64,000 nucleotides of DNA from Kutzneria chonburiensis. Its GTDB lineage: Bacteria; Actinomycetota; Actinomycetes; Mycobacteriales; Pseudonocardiaceae. The stretch's first letter is position 1. Each line of letters starts with the position of its first letter. Under the pieces are notes generated by a model. It was not told the DNA's origin and made no database searches. It saw only the letters and a program-made list of their open reading frames with translations. The position numbers and the translations under genes are program-made. Below are positions 21,901-30,506 of this stretch, piece by piece. Location: positions 8,877,501 to 8,941,500 of the forward strand of contig NZ_CP097263.1 of assembly GCF_028622115.1 (NCBI RefSeq). Reading direction: 5' to 3'.

Positions 21901-23826
21901 GTGCTGGGGGTTCGAGGGCTGGCGACGGTATTGGCGCTGGTAGCCGGGGTGATGGTGATGGCCGCCGCGGCTGTGCTCGCGCGGTCGCCGGATGCGGCGG
22001 ACATCGCCTCCGCGACTGTCGATGTCGTCATTGCGCTCCCGGCGGTCGTCCTTGGCCTGGTGGTGGCACGCCGGCGGCCGAACCAGATGGTCGGTGCCCT
22101 GCTGGTGGGAATGGGATTGGCCCCGTGCGTCGTGGTGCTGCTGGACGCGGTGGCCAGGACTTCCGCGCGCGTGCCCGATGTGGTTCCCGGCGCCGGTCTG
22201 CTCGCTGCGCTGGACAACGGCGTGTGGATGCTGTGGTACCTGCCTGTCGCGTTGCTCGCGCTGTACTTCCCGGATGGCTCGTTGTCGTCCCGACGATGGC
22301 GACTGGTCGCGATCGGGCTGCCGGTGGTGGCGGTGGCGTTCGAGATCCGCGAAGCGATCGACACCAGGGATGATCCGGACGCCTTCGTCCTGGCCCTGTT
22401 GGCCGCTTTCCTTGGGCTGCTGGTCGCTGCGGCGACCGCGCTCGTGCGTCGCTACCGCCAGGCCGACGCCGTACGCGGGGCACAGCTGGCCTGGATCGCG
22501 CTGGCCATGATGTTCCTGCCGATCACGTTGCTGCTGTGCTGGTCGAGCTACCTGTTCCTCGGCCGGGCGGACCTGGTGCTGATCGGCTTGGTGCTGACCT
22601 ACCTCGCGATTCCCGCCGCCACCACGATCGCGATGCTCCGCCACGGGCTCTACGACTCGCGGCGGGCCCTGTCCACGACGGTCGCCTACACCGTCGTGAC
22701 GGCCGGTCTGCTCGGGGTTTTCGCCGCCACGTCCGCGTTGAGCGGTGTCCTCGCCGGTCGCGATTCCGTGGTGGCGGCGGCAATCGTCACCGCGGCCAGC
22801 GTGTTGGCGCTGGCTCCGGTGCGGCAGCGGGTGCAGCGGGTGGTGGACCGCCGGCTCTATCCCGCCCGCCGGGCCGCATTGGCCGCTCTGGACGTTCTGC
22901 GTCAACAAGTCCACATCGGACAGTCGGTGCCCGAGCATGTCGAAACCGTGCTGGGCGAAGCATTGCGGGACTCGTCGCTGCGCGTCGGCTACCGCCTGCC
23001 CGGCCGTGACGATCTTGTCGACGCGAACGGTGTCGCGCTGCCGGCCGTCACCGGGCACGAGTCGGTGCCGATCCGGGTCGGGGACGTCGAGATCGGCGTT
23101 TTGCGTTGGCACGGCGGCAGTTCCCGCGAGCTGCTGCGCGAGCTGGCCGCCGCCTGCGCCCTGCTGGTCGAGCTGGTCCGGCTGCGTATCGAACTCGGGC
23201 AGGCGTTGCGGAACGTGGAGGCCAGTCGCGGCCGTCTGCAACACGTCAGCTACCAGGAACGCCGTCGGCTCGAACGCGACCTGCACGACGGCGCGCAACA
23301 GCGCCTCGTGACGCTGGGCATGGCGTTAAGGTTGGCACAGCGTCAATTGCGGGCCGGATCGGTCGACGTGGACGGGCTGTTGGACCACGGTGTGGCGGAG
23401 CTCGGCACTGCCGTCGCCGAGCTGCGCCAGCTCGCTCACGGTCTGCGGCCGAGCAGCCTCGACGACGGCCTCGGACCGGCCCTGGCCGGGTTGACCAGCA
23501 CCATGCCCATGTCGGTGGTACTCGACGTGCATCCCGGCGAGCTGCCGGAGGATGTCGTCACGACCGCCTACTACGTGGTCGCCGAGTCGATCACCAATGC
23601 CGCCAAGCATGCCCAGGCCGAGCGGGTCCGAGTGCACGTCGAGCGGTGTGATGATCAGCTGCGGGTGGCGGTGACCGACGACGGCATCGGCGGGGCTGCC
23701 TTCAACGACGGCACCGGGCTGACCGGCCTGAGTGACCGGGTCGCGGCCACCGGCGGCACGCTCCGCGTGCACAGTCCGGCCGGTGCCGGCACGCAGGTCG
23801 AGGCGGTGCTGCCGTGCGCATCGTGA
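21901..23826 (+). CDS. NarL-type sensor histidine kinase
   Basis: 641 residues from the GTG at 21901, with TACAGT 6 nt upstream (leaderless). Several hydrophobic segments occupy ~1-300, then a region of ~100 residues that could be a degenerate GAF domain, the HisKA_3 box [16 protein letters not shown] (His462), and a HATPase_c domain ([14 protein letters not shown]). It forms a two-component pair with the response regulator that overlaps its 3' end by 13 nt. Codon 476, 14 residues past the phospho-acceptor His, is TTA (23326-23328). The signal sensed is unknown. Confidence 0.92.
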   Translation: MLGVRGLATVLALVAGVMVMAAAAVLARSPDAADIASATVDVVIALPAVVLGLVVARRRPNQMVGALLVGMGLAPCVVVLLDAVARTSARVPDVVPGAGLLAALDNGVWMLWYLPVALLALYFPDGSLSSRRWRLVAIGLPVVAVAFEIREAIDTRDDPDAFVLALLAAFLGLLVAAATALVRRYRQADAVRGAQLAWIALAMMFLPITLLLCWSSYLFLGRADLVLIGLVLTYLAIPAATTIAMLRHGLYDSRRALSTTVAYTVVTAGLLGVFAATSALSGVLAGRDSVVAAAIVTAASVLALAPVRQRVQRVVDRRLYPARRAALAALDVLRQQVHIGQSVPEHVETVLGEALRDSSLRVGYRLPGRDDLVDANGVALPAVTGHESVPIRVGDVEIGVLRWHGGSSRELLRELAAACALLVELVRLRIELGQALRNVEASRGRLQHVSYQERRRLERDLHDGAQQRLVTLGMALRLAQRQLRAGSVDVDGLLDHGVAELGTAVAELRQLAHGLRPSSLDDGLGPALAGLTSTMPMSVVLDVHPGELPEDVVTTAYYVVAESITNAAKHAQAERVRVHVERCDDQLRVAVTDDGIGGAAFNDGTGLTGLSDRVAATGGTLRVHSPAGAGTQVEAVLPCAS

Positions 23827-24458
23827 TCGGCGAGGATTCCGTGCTGTTCCGCGAAGGACTGGCCCGGCTGCTCGAGGACGCGGGGCACGAGATCGTGGCC
23901 AAGGCCGGCGATGCCTCGGCGGTGCTGCGTGCTGTGCACGAAACCGAACCGGACCTGGCGATCATCGACATCCGCATGCCGCCCGACCACACCGACGACG
24001 GCGCCCGCGTCGCCCGGCAGGTGCGCGCCGACTTCCCGGAACTGGGCATTGTCCTGCTCTCCCAACACGTGGAGAGCCGGCATTCCGTCGAACTGGTGGC
24101 CAGCGGCCGTTTCGGCTACCTGCTCAAGGACCGGGTGCTCGACGTCGACGACTTCCTCGACGCGCTGCGCCGGGTCCGGGCCGGCGGGTCGGCGCTCGAC
24201 CCGGACGTGGTCACGCGGCTGATCGGTGGCCGCCCGCCGGCGGAGCTGACACCTCGCGAACGTGACGTGCTCGCGCTGATGGCCGAAGGCCGCACCAACT
24301 CGGCCATCGCTCGGCGGCTGTGCCTGACGGCGCGGACGGTCGAGAGCCACGTGGCCAACATCCTGGCAAAACTTGATCTTCCGGTCAGCGACGACGACCA
24401 CCGGCGGGTGCTGGCCGTGCTGGCCTATCTCGGCCGTCCGGTGATCGGGCCGCGGTGA
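23814..24458 (+). CDS. NarL/LuxR-family response regulator
   Basis: 214 residues from the GTG at 23814. Receiver domain with the phospho-acceptor Asp52 in AIIDIRMPP, Lys in YLLKDRVLD, and a C-terminal LuxR helix-turn-helix ([36 protein letters not shown]). It is the cognate regulator of the kinase whose end it overlaps. Targets cannot be deduced; autoregulation is usual. Confidence 0.93.
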   Translation: MRIVIGEDSVLFREGLARLLEDAGHEIVAKAGDASAVLRAVHETEPDLAIIDIRMPPDHTDDGARVARQVRADFPELGIVLLSQHVESRHSVELVASGRFGYLLKDRVLDVDDFLDALRRVRAGGSALDPDVVTRLIGGRPPAELTPRERDVLALMAEGRTNSAIARRLCLTARTVESHVANILAKLDLPVSDDDHRRVLAVLAYLGRPVIGPR

Positions 24459-24507
24459 TCGGGTTAGGGTTGCTCGCCACCGTGCCGTCACACCGACAAG
24501 GGAACCG

Positions 24508-25131
24508 ATGACCGAGAAGTCGCCCGAACGCCTGGTGTTCTTCACCGACGCGGTGGTCGCCATCGCGCTGACGCTGCTGGTGCTGCCGCTGACGGAGATC
24601 GTGCCGGAGCTGGTGGCGGCGCACGGCGAGCCGATCGAGGCGATCACGCGGAACCAGCCGAAGATCTGGAGCTTCCTGCTCAGCTTCGCGGTGATCGGCC
24701 GCCAGTGGTTCGGCCACCACCGGCTGTTCGAGCACGTGCGGGCCTACACCCAGACGCTGATGCTGACCAACATGGTCTGGCTGCTGTCGGTGATCGTGAT
24801 GCCCTTCGCCACGCAGCTGGTCGGCGGCTTCGGCACCGACGAGTTCACCTGCCTGCTCTACATCGGCACGATCGTGGTGAACAGCGGGTGCATCTCGCTG
24901 ATGACGCTGGCGGTGCGGGCGAACCCGAAGCTGCTCAAGGAGGGCGAGCGGCTCTCGGGCCGCTGGATGTACAACACGCTGGGCACGACGATCTCGATGC
25001 TGGCGGCGTTCGTCCTCGTCCTGCTGGTGCCGGCGGTCAACTACTATTCCCTGCTGCTGCTCCTGGTGCCGCCGGTGGTGGCCCGACTGGTGCACCCGGA
25101 GCCGGCCAAGCCGACGCAACTGTCCGAATAG
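24508..25131 (+). CDS. TMEM175/DUF1211-family potassium channel-like protein
   Basis: 207 residues, six predicted membrane segments. The family signature RLVFFTDAVVAIALTLLVLPL (the filter-lining helix motif RxxxFSDAV with Thr for Ser) is at the N-terminus; QWFGHHRLFEHV is the second conserved stretch. Bacterial members are K+-conducting channels. AAGGGA gives a ribosome binding site. It follows the two-component pair by 49 nt, with a possible -10 (TAGGGT) near 24465, so it may have its own promoter. Confidence 0.88.
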   Translation: MTEKSPERLVFFTDAVVAIALTLLVLPLTEIVPELVAAHGEPIEAITRNQPKIWSFLLSFAVIGRQWFGHHRLFEHVRAYTQTLMLTNMVWLLSVIVMPFATQLVGGFGTDEFTCLLYIGTIVVNSGCISLMTLAVRANPKLLKEGERLSGRWMYNTLGTTISMLAAFVLVLLVPAVNYYSLLLLLVPPVVARLVHPEPAKPTQLSE

Positions 25132-25134
25132 GAC

Positions 25135-26127
25135 TCAGTCGCGGGCCCGGCCGGTGGTAGCCCGGGCCTGTAGCGTCGCCTCCAGGGTCACGGGAGCGGG
25201 ATCGGCGCCGGGATCATCCTGCTGGGCAAGGAGAAGCTCGGCGACGGCGGCCGAACCGAGATCGGCCAACGGGGCGGCGATGGTGGTGAGCGCGGGCGTG
25301 GAGTAGGCGCCGACCTTGGTGCCGCCCCAGCCGGTCACGCTGGTCTGTTCAGGAATACGCACGCCGAGTTGCAGCAGCCGGGCGACGACTCCCATGGCCA
25401 TCTGGTCGTTGAAGCACAGCACGGCTGTGGGTAACGGTTGTCGTACGAGCTCGTCGGCGACGGCGCTGCCGCTCTCGTACGAGGCGGGCCCCATCGGCGC
25501 GATCGTCAGATCGAGGCCGGTTGTGGAAGCGGCCTTGCGCAGCGCGGCGAGCCGGTCGTGCGCGACCCACGAGTTGTCGGGCCCGGGGTAGTAGGTGGCG
25601 GCGGTGTGGCCGAGATTGGCCAGATATTGCGTGAGCAAGGACATTGCGTGCGGCGCGTCGACCAGCACGCTGCGATGCCCGGGCACGTGCCGGTTGACGA
25701 ACACGAGCGGCCGCAGCGAGTCCACCGAGGCGATCTGCTCGTCGGTCAGCAGCGAGGAGAACAGGATCAGCCCGTCCACGTCCTTGGCCAGGGCGTGCAC
25801 CAGCTTCTCCTCGTCGGCGGCGCTGTCGTCGCTGTCCGCGAGCAGCGCGGCCAGGCCGTGTTCGCGGGCGCCGTGCTGGGCCGCCTTGATCATCTCGGGG
25901 AACAGCGGATTGGCCAGGTTCGGCACCACCAGCCCGATGTTCGCGGTCCGCCCCGTGGTCAGCGAGGCCGCGTTCCGGTTGGGGGAGTAGTTCAACTGCC
26001 CGGCCGCGGTGTGCACCTTCAGCCGCGTCTCGTCGCGGAACAGCTCCGGGTGGGTGAACACCCGCGACACCGTGGAGACCGACACGCCCGCCGCCCGTGC
26101 GACGTCGCGAATCGTAGCTCGCGGCAC
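25135..26127 (-). CDS. LacI-family transcriptional regulator
   Basis: 330 residues from the GTG at 26127; longer in-frame starts would add residues unlike the family. The N-terminal helix-turn-helix reads ATIRDVARAAGVSVSTVSRVF, and a periplasmic-binding-protein-like ligand domain follows (NIGLVVPNLANPLFPEMI, VDGLILFSSLLTDE, FNDQMAMGVVARLLQLG). The ligand is likely a sugar or related small molecule. It diverges from paaK; no LacI-type palindrome was recognised in the shared 138-bp gap. Confidence 0.92.
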   Translation of the reverse strand: MPRATIRDVARAAGVSVSTVSRVFTHPELFRDETRLKVHTAAGQLNYSPNRNAASLTTGRTANIGLVVPNLANPLFPEMIKAAQHGAREHGLAALLADSDDSAADEEKLVHALAKDVDGLILFSSLLTDEQIASVDSLRPLVFVNRHVPGHRSVLVDAPHAMSLLTQYLANLGHTAATYYPGPDNSWVAHDRLAALRKAASTTGLDLTIAPMGPASYESGSAVADELVRQPLPTAVLCFNDQMAMGVVARLLQLGVRIPEQTSVTGWGGTKVGAYSTPALTTIAAPLADLGSAAVAELLLAQQDDPGADPAPVTLEATLQARATTGRARD

Positions 26128-26199
26128 CTTTGTCCTCTCGCCCTGCGTCCACCCCCTCACACCCAGTTTAGGACAGCGGGCGACGCCGTGCCCGCATCC

Positions 26200-26228
26200 T
26201 TGACAAGGCCGCGACGGCGGCACATTCT
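26200..26228 (+). promoter_or_regulatory. Promoter of paaK
   Basis: TTGACA (26200-26205) and CATTCT (26223-26228) separated by 17 bp, facing paaK 38 nt downstream. The -35 is consensus; the -10 is a fair match. Confidence 0.6.
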
Positions 26229-26230
26229 GA

Positions 26231-26248
26231 ACCGTCCGTTCGGTCGGT
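26231..26248 (+). promoter_or_regulatory. Operator-like palindrome at the paaK transcription start
   Basis: accgtccg-tt-cggtcggt: 8-bp half sites with one mismatch. It resembles operators of TetR-type regulators of phenylacetate degradation (ACCGACCG-type). It begins 3 bp after the -10, so it would cover the start point and block transcription when occupied. No TetR gene lies in the window. Confidence 0.6.
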
Positions 26249-26265
26249 AAACTGTGGAGTCGACG

Positions 26266-27585
26266 ATGACGGCAGGATGGGGTGCGGCGCCGTCCGCGCG
26301 CGAGCTGACGGCTGCCGAGCAGCTCTCCGCCGACGAGCTGCGTGCGCTCCAGCTCGGCCGTCTACAATGGACTTTGCGGCACGCGTACGAGAACGTCCCC
26401 TTCTACCGCAAGAAGTTCGACGAGGCCGGGGTGCGGCCGCAGGACTGTCGGGAGCTGGCCGACCTGGCCGGTTTTCCCGTGACGACAAAGCACGACCTGC
26501 GGGACAACTACCCGTTCGGCATGTTCGCCGTGCCGCCGGACCAGGTCCGGCGCATCCACGCCTCCAGTGGCACCACCGGAAAGCCGACCGTGGTCGGCTA
26601 CACGGCCGAGGACATCGACACCTGGGCCACGGTGATGGCCCGCTCCATCTTCGCCGCCGGCGGCCGGCCCGGGCACAAGGTTCATGTTGCGTACGGCTAC
26701 GGCCTGTTCACCGGAGGCCTCGGTGCGCACTACGGCGCCGAGAAGCTTGGCTGCACGGTGATTCCCGCCTCCGGCGGGATGACCGCCCGGCAGGTGCAGA
26801 TCATCACCGACTTCCGGCCCGAGATCATCATGGTCACGCCGACGTACATGCTGACCCTGTTGGACGAGTTCGAGCGGCAGGGCATCGATCCGGTGACCAG
26901 CTCGCTGCGGGTCGGGATCTTCGGTGCAGAGCCGTGGACCGAGAAGATGCGGGCCGAGATCGAGGCGCGGGCCGGGCTGCATGCCGTCGACATCTACGGG
27001 CTGTCCGAGGTGATGGGGCCGGGTGTCGCGCAGGAGTGCGTGGAGACCAAGGACGGGCTGCACATCTGGGAGGACCACTTCCTGCCCGAGGTGATCGATC
27101 CGGTGTACGGCAACGTGCTGCCGGACGGCGAGACCGGCGAGCTGCTGTTCACGTCGTTGACCAAGCAGGCGTTGCCGATCATCCGGTACCGAACCCGTGA
27201 TCTCACCGCGCTGCGCCCCGGCACCGCTCGGCCGGCGTTCCGGCGTATGGACAAGGTCACCGGCCGCAGCGACGACATGATCATCCTGCGTGGGGTGAAC
27301 GTGTTTCCCACGCAGATCGAGGAGATCGTGCTCGGGACGGCCGGGTTGTCCCCGCACTTCCAGCTTCGGCTCAGCCGTCGGGAACGGATGGATCACCTGA
27401 CGGTCGTCGTCGAGGCCCGGCCCGATGCCGGGGGTGAGCAGCGGTCCGCGGCCGCGGCGGAGATCGTCGGGCGGGTCAAGGACGGCGTCGGTGTGACGGT
27501 GGCGGTCGAGGTGGTGGATCCGGAGACGTTGGAGCGGTCGGTCGGCAAGCTCAAGCGGGTCATCGACGAGCGGCCGAAGGATTGA
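26266..27585 (+). CDS. paaK: Phenylacetate-CoA ligase
   Basis: 439 residues from the ATG at 26266. PaaK activates phenylacetate with ATP and CoA at the start of the aerobic phenylacetyl-CoA pathway. Hallmarks: LRHAYENVPFYRKKFDEAG, phosphate loop HASSGTTGKPT (98-108), DIYGLSEVMGPG, PIIRYRTRDLT and GRSDDMIILRGVNVFPTQIEEI. It stands alone here; the other paa genes are not nearby. A promoter with an ACCG/CGGT operator precedes it. Confidence 0.94.
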   Translation: MTAGWGAAPSARELTAAEQLSADELRALQLGRLQWTLRHAYENVPFYRKKFDEAGVRPQDCRELADLAGFPVTTKHDLRDNYPFGMFAVPPDQVRRIHASSGTTGKPTVVGYTAEDIDTWATVMARSIFAAGGRPGHKVHVAYGYGLFTGGLGAHYGAEKLGCTVIPASGGMTARQVQIITDFRPEIIMVTPTYMLTLLDEFERQGIDPVTSSLRVGIFGAEPWTEKMRAEIEARAGLHAVDIYGLSEVMGPGVAQECVETKDGLHIWEDHFLPEVIDPVYGNVLPDGETGELLFTSLTKQALPIIRYRTRDLTALRPGTARPAFRRMDKVTGRSDDMIILRGVNVFPTQIEEIVLGTAGLSPHFQLRLSRRERMDHLTVVVEARPDAGGEQRSAAAAEIVGRVKDGVGVTVAVEVVDPETLERSVGKLKRVIDERPKD

Positions 27586-27602
27586 TCTTCGGAGCTGAGC
27601 AG

Positions 27603-27711
27603 CCCCCGAATCCATTCTAGTCGAGGCGGCGGGTGGGCTGCTTCGGCAAAGATCCACGGGGATGCGGAATCGGCGGGCTCACGGCGAGATGTGCTTGGAT
27701 TGATTCGGGGG
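27603..27711. repeat. Inverted repeats between convergent paaK and DinB genes
   Basis: cccccgaatc (27603-27612) is exactly complementary to gattcggggg (27702-27711). An inner pair, agcagccc/gggctgct near 27600 and 27635, overlaps the left arm, so two alternative hairpins exist. Probably termination signals for the convergent genes. Confidence 0.45.
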
Positions 27712-27732
27712 CGCCTGTTTTCGATCTTCAGG

Positions 27733-28188
27733 TCAGCGCCCGGTCCGACCGTCGATCAGCTCCCGCAGGATGTCGGCGTGACCGGCGTGCCGGGCGGTCT
27801 CCTGGAGCAGGTGGGTGAGCACCCACCGCAGGTTGACGGCCTCGTCGGTGAGCCGGCAGAGGTCGTCGAGATCCGACGCGACGACGATCTCGTCGACGGT
27901 GGTCCACGCCTCCTGATACGCGGCGAGGGCCTCGGCCAGGGTGTCGTAAACCGTGGACGACGGCAGCGGGTGACCGGCGAACCGGTGGGAGACCCACAGA
28001 ATCTCGGCCCACGCGAGGTGCTCGACGAGCCACAGCAGCGTGGTCTCGGACGGCACGAGCCGCAGCCGCTCGGCCCCGGGCGGCAGCTGGGTGACCTTCC
28101 GCACGAGGCTGTCGCGCTGGTACTGGAGCAACGAGAGCAGCGTCTCGCGTTCGCCGACAGCTGAGCGCGGCGGCTTGAGATCGGCCAT
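27733..28188 (-). CDS. DinB/DUF664-family protein
   Basis: 151 residues. Four-helix-bundle DinB-like family: LLSLLQYQRDSLVRKV, LVEHLAWAEILWV and LLQETARHAGHADILRELIDG carry the His residues that bind a metal in this family. Several relatives are thiol-dependent transferases (mycothiol or bacillithiol type); the reaction here is unknown. TAGTAT lies 6 nt before the ATG, so the transcript should be leaderless. Confidence 0.85.
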   Translation of the reverse strand: MADLKPPRSAVGERETLLSLLQYQRDSLVRKVTQLPPGAERLRLVPSETTLLWLVEHLAWAEILWVSHRFAGHPLPSSTVYDTLAEALAAYQEAWTTVDEIVVASDLDDLCRLTDEAVNLRWVLTHLLQETARHAGHADILRELIDGRTGR

Positions 28189-28205
28189 GACGGCATACTA
28201 CGGCG
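28189..28205. promoter_or_regulatory. Symmetric divergent promoter for two leaderless genes
   Basis: Only 17 bp separate the minus-strand ATG (28188) from the plus-strand GTG (28206). Within it CATACT (28194-28199) faces right and TAGTAT (28200-28195) faces left, each followed by 6 nt and then its start codon. The two -10 boxes overlap, so the promoters should exclude each other. Confidence 0.65.
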
Positions 28206-28919
28206 GTGGACCGCGATCTTGTGCTGGCCGAGTTCGACCGTCAGATTCGCCGGGCCGAGGGGGAGGTGCTGATCGAGGACGACTGGGCCGGGGTCGTGGC
28301 CACCGACCTCGACGAGACCACCGCCGACGCGGCGATCGCCGGGCACGTGGCCAGGTTCGCCGCACTGCACCGGGAATGGGAGTGGAAGCACTACTCCTAC
28401 GACCAGCCGGCCGATCTTGCCGATCGCCTGCTGGCGGCGGGATTCACGCCCGAGCCGACCGAAGCCCTGCTGGTGGCGGCGATCGATGAACTGCCGACCC
28501 ACGCCGCGTTGCCGCCGGGGACGGAGCTCGTGCCGGTGACCGATGCCGAGGCGGCGGCGATGTTCGTGAAGGTGCACGACGAGGTGTTCGGCGGAGACTA
28601 CGCGGCTGTGGGTCGGAAACTGTTGGAAGACAAGGAGAACCAGCGCGGCTTCGTGGTTCTGGCCGGGGGTGTGCCGATTTCCTGCGCTCGCGTGGAGTTT
28701 CATCGTGGCACGGACTTCGCCAGCCTGTGGGGCTGCGGGACGCTCAAGCAGTGGCGCGGCCGGGGGTTGTTCCGGGCGTTGGTGGCGCACGGCACGAAGC
28801 TGGCCGCGGACAGGGGATTCCGCTACTTCCAGGCCGACGCCTCGGACGACAGCAGCCCGATCCTGCAACGGCTGGGCTTCGTTCTGCTGGCCACCACGAC
28901 GCCGTTCATCCACCCCTGA
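28206..28919 (+). CDS. GNAT-family N-acetyltransferase
   Basis: 237 residues from the GTG at 28206. The C-terminal GNAT domain (~110-235) contains ASLWGCGTLKQWRGRGLFRALVAHGTKLA, the acetyl-CoA-binding R-x-x-G-x-G/A motif, then SPILQRLGF. The first ~100 residues are an N-terminal extension with some resemblance to a second GNAT-like half. The substrate is unknown. It is co-oriented away from the DinB gene on the shared promoter. Confidence 0.88.
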   Translation: MDRDLVLAEFDRQIRRAEGEVLIEDDWAGVVATDLDETTADAAIAGHVARFAALHREWEWKHYSYDQPADLADRLLAAGFTPEPTEALLVAAIDELPTHAALPPGTELVPVTDAEAAAMFVKVHDEVFGGDYAAVGRKLLEDKENQRGFVVLAGGVPISCARVEFHRGTDFASLWGCGTLKQWRGRGLFRALVAHGTKLAADRGFRYFQADASDDSSPILQRLGFVLLATTTPFIHP

Positions 28920-28956
28920 CCCGGTCGGCCACACTCCGGGGTGAGGATCTCGATCG

Positions 28957-29925
28957 TCATTCCAGCTCCGCCAACGCTTTTCGCAGGTGCAGCGAGGTGA
29001 TCTCCACCAGCGCCTCCCGATCCGGACCCTCGTAGCCGCGGGGCGCGCCTTCGATGAGCATGATCAGGTACAGGTAGGTGCGATACAGGGCCAACCGCCG
29101 CCGCGCGCGGTCCGTGAACTCGATGCCACCGTAGCCGTCAAGGAACGCGGCATCGTCCTCAATGGACGCGAACAGCGCCAGTGACACCATCTCCGCCAGC
29201 GGATCGCCCCAGAACGCCCGCTCACCGTCGACGATGCCGGTGATCTCGTTGTCGTGCACCAGGATGTTGCCTGCCCACAGGTCGAAATGCACCAGCACCG
29301 GCGTGGTCACGTCGTCGAGCGCGTGCGCGTTGGCCGCGATCAGCCGGCGGAGCTGCGACACCTCCCGTGGCAGCGACGTTTCCCAGTGCTCCGCGTCGGC
29401 CAGCAGGGCGTCGAGCATGCCAAGGAAGGCCACACGCCAGGAGGACGACGTTTTCCCTTGCGGGTAGCCGAATTCCTCACCGGTGATCTGGTGCAGCGAC
29501 GCCACCAGCCGGCCCAGATCGCCACGCAGTCGTCGTCGGTCGTCGTCGGCCAGCGACTCGCGTTGGCCGTACCAGTTGTTGCCGGGCAGCTCGGTCATCA
29601 GCAGGAAGTCACTGTCGAGCAGCGTGCGGGAGAAGTCCGCGTGCACCACCGTCGGCACCGGCAGCGCGGCGGCCGTGCGGTAGAACAGGGTTTCGGTCCG
29701 CATCAGGTCGCGCTCGTAGGACAGGCCCGGCATCGCCGGGTCCGGCGCCACCTTCAACACCAGCCCCGACCCGTCCGTCAGCCGCAGCCGATAGGCCGTG
29801 TTGTAGCTGGCTTCGCCCAGCTGCACCCGCTCGGCCAGCCTTTCGGCCCCAACGCCGGCCGCCGCCAGCACCTCCGCCAGCTGCCGGTCATCGACGTGCC
29901 GCTGGTAGCTGTTGATGCTGGTCAT
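28957..29925 (-). CDS. Aminoglycoside phosphotransferase-family kinase
   Basis: 322 residues from the ATG at 29925, with GGAGG upstream. APH/choline-kinase fold: GLVLKVAP (ATP-binding Lys), LLMTELPGNNWYG, catalytic loop VLVHFDLWAGNILV (Brenner-type HxDxxxxN) and metal-binding IVDGERAFWGD. Many such genes phosphorylate antibiotics, but others act on sugars or small alcohols; no resistance profile is claimed. It diverges from the MarR-MFS operon, which may be relevant to drug tolerance. Confidence 0.88.
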   Translation of the reverse strand: MTSINSYQRHVDDRQLAEVLAAAGVGAERLAERVQLGEASYNTAYRLRLTDGSGLVLKVAPDPAMPGLSYERDLMRTETLFYRTAAALPVPTVVHADFSRTLLDSDFLLMTELPGNNWYGQRESLADDDRRRLRGDLGRLVASLHQITGEEFGYPQGKTSSSWRVAFLGMLDALLADAEHWETSLPREVSQLRRLIAANAHALDDVTTPVLVHFDLWAGNILVHDNEITGIVDGERAFWGDPLAEMVSLALFASIEDDAAFLDGYGGIEFTDRARRRLALYRTYLYLIMLIEGAPRGYEGPDREALVEITSLHLRKALAELE

Positions 29926-30056
29926 GGTGCCTCCCTGGCCTGCCGATGGAGGGCGTCCATCAGAGGTACGGAGAATAGGCTGATTACGCAACGTTACTTA
30001 TGGTGACGCTGAAGGAAGCTTGCCAACCCAGACTGATAAACCTACCGTTACGAGTC

Positions 30057-30506
30057 GTGGCTGAGCTGACCGAGCTGCCCCCGGACCTGGTCCGGTCCGG
30101 CGTCGACCTGCGGGTCGCCGTCGGCCGGATCGTGCGCCGGCTGCGGCAGGCCCACGAGGTGGGCGACGTGACCCTGTCCGAGGTGTCGGTGCTGGCCCGG
30201 CTGGACCGGGACGGCCCGAACACGCCGGCCGTGCTGGCCGAGCTGGAGCGGATCCGCCCGCAGGCCATGGGCGTCACACTGTCCGAACTGGAGGGTCGCG
30301 GCCTCGTCCACCGCGAGCCCGACACGGCCGACGGCCGCAAGGTGCTGATGTCCGTCACGCCGACCGGTCGGAAGATGTTGTCGGAGCGGCGATCCGCCAC
30401 CACCGAACGCATCACCCGGGCCCTGGCCGAGGAGTTCACGGCCGTGGAGCGCCGCAAGCTGCTGGCCGTGCTGCCGCTGCTGGACCGGCTGGCGGAGCGG
30501 TTGTGA
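30057..30506 (+). CDS. MarR-family transcriptional regulator
   Basis: 149 residues from the GTG at 30057. Winged helix-turn-helix: TLSEVSVLARLDRDGP, LERIRPQAMGVTLSELEGRGLVHREPDTADGRKVLMSVTPTG. The start was preferred to the ATG at 30000 because homology begins here and TACCGT lies 8 nt upstream (near-leaderless). It overlaps the MFS gene by 4 nt and most likely represses this operon until a drug or metabolite binds. A near-palindrome gcaacgttac (29988-29997) in the divergent gap is a possible operator. Confidence 0.9.
   Translation: MAELTELPPDLVRSGVDLRVAVGRIVRRLRQAHEVGDVTLSEVSVLARLDRDGPNTPAVLAELERIRPQAMGVTLSELEGRGLVHREPDTADGRKVLMSVTPTGRKMLSERRSATTERITRALAEEFTAVERRKLLAVLPLLDRLAERL

Noticed and set aside
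30000-30056. ATG at 30000 as MarR start
   Set aside because: Adds residues unlike the family; the GTG at 30057 has a -10-like box 8 nt upstream.
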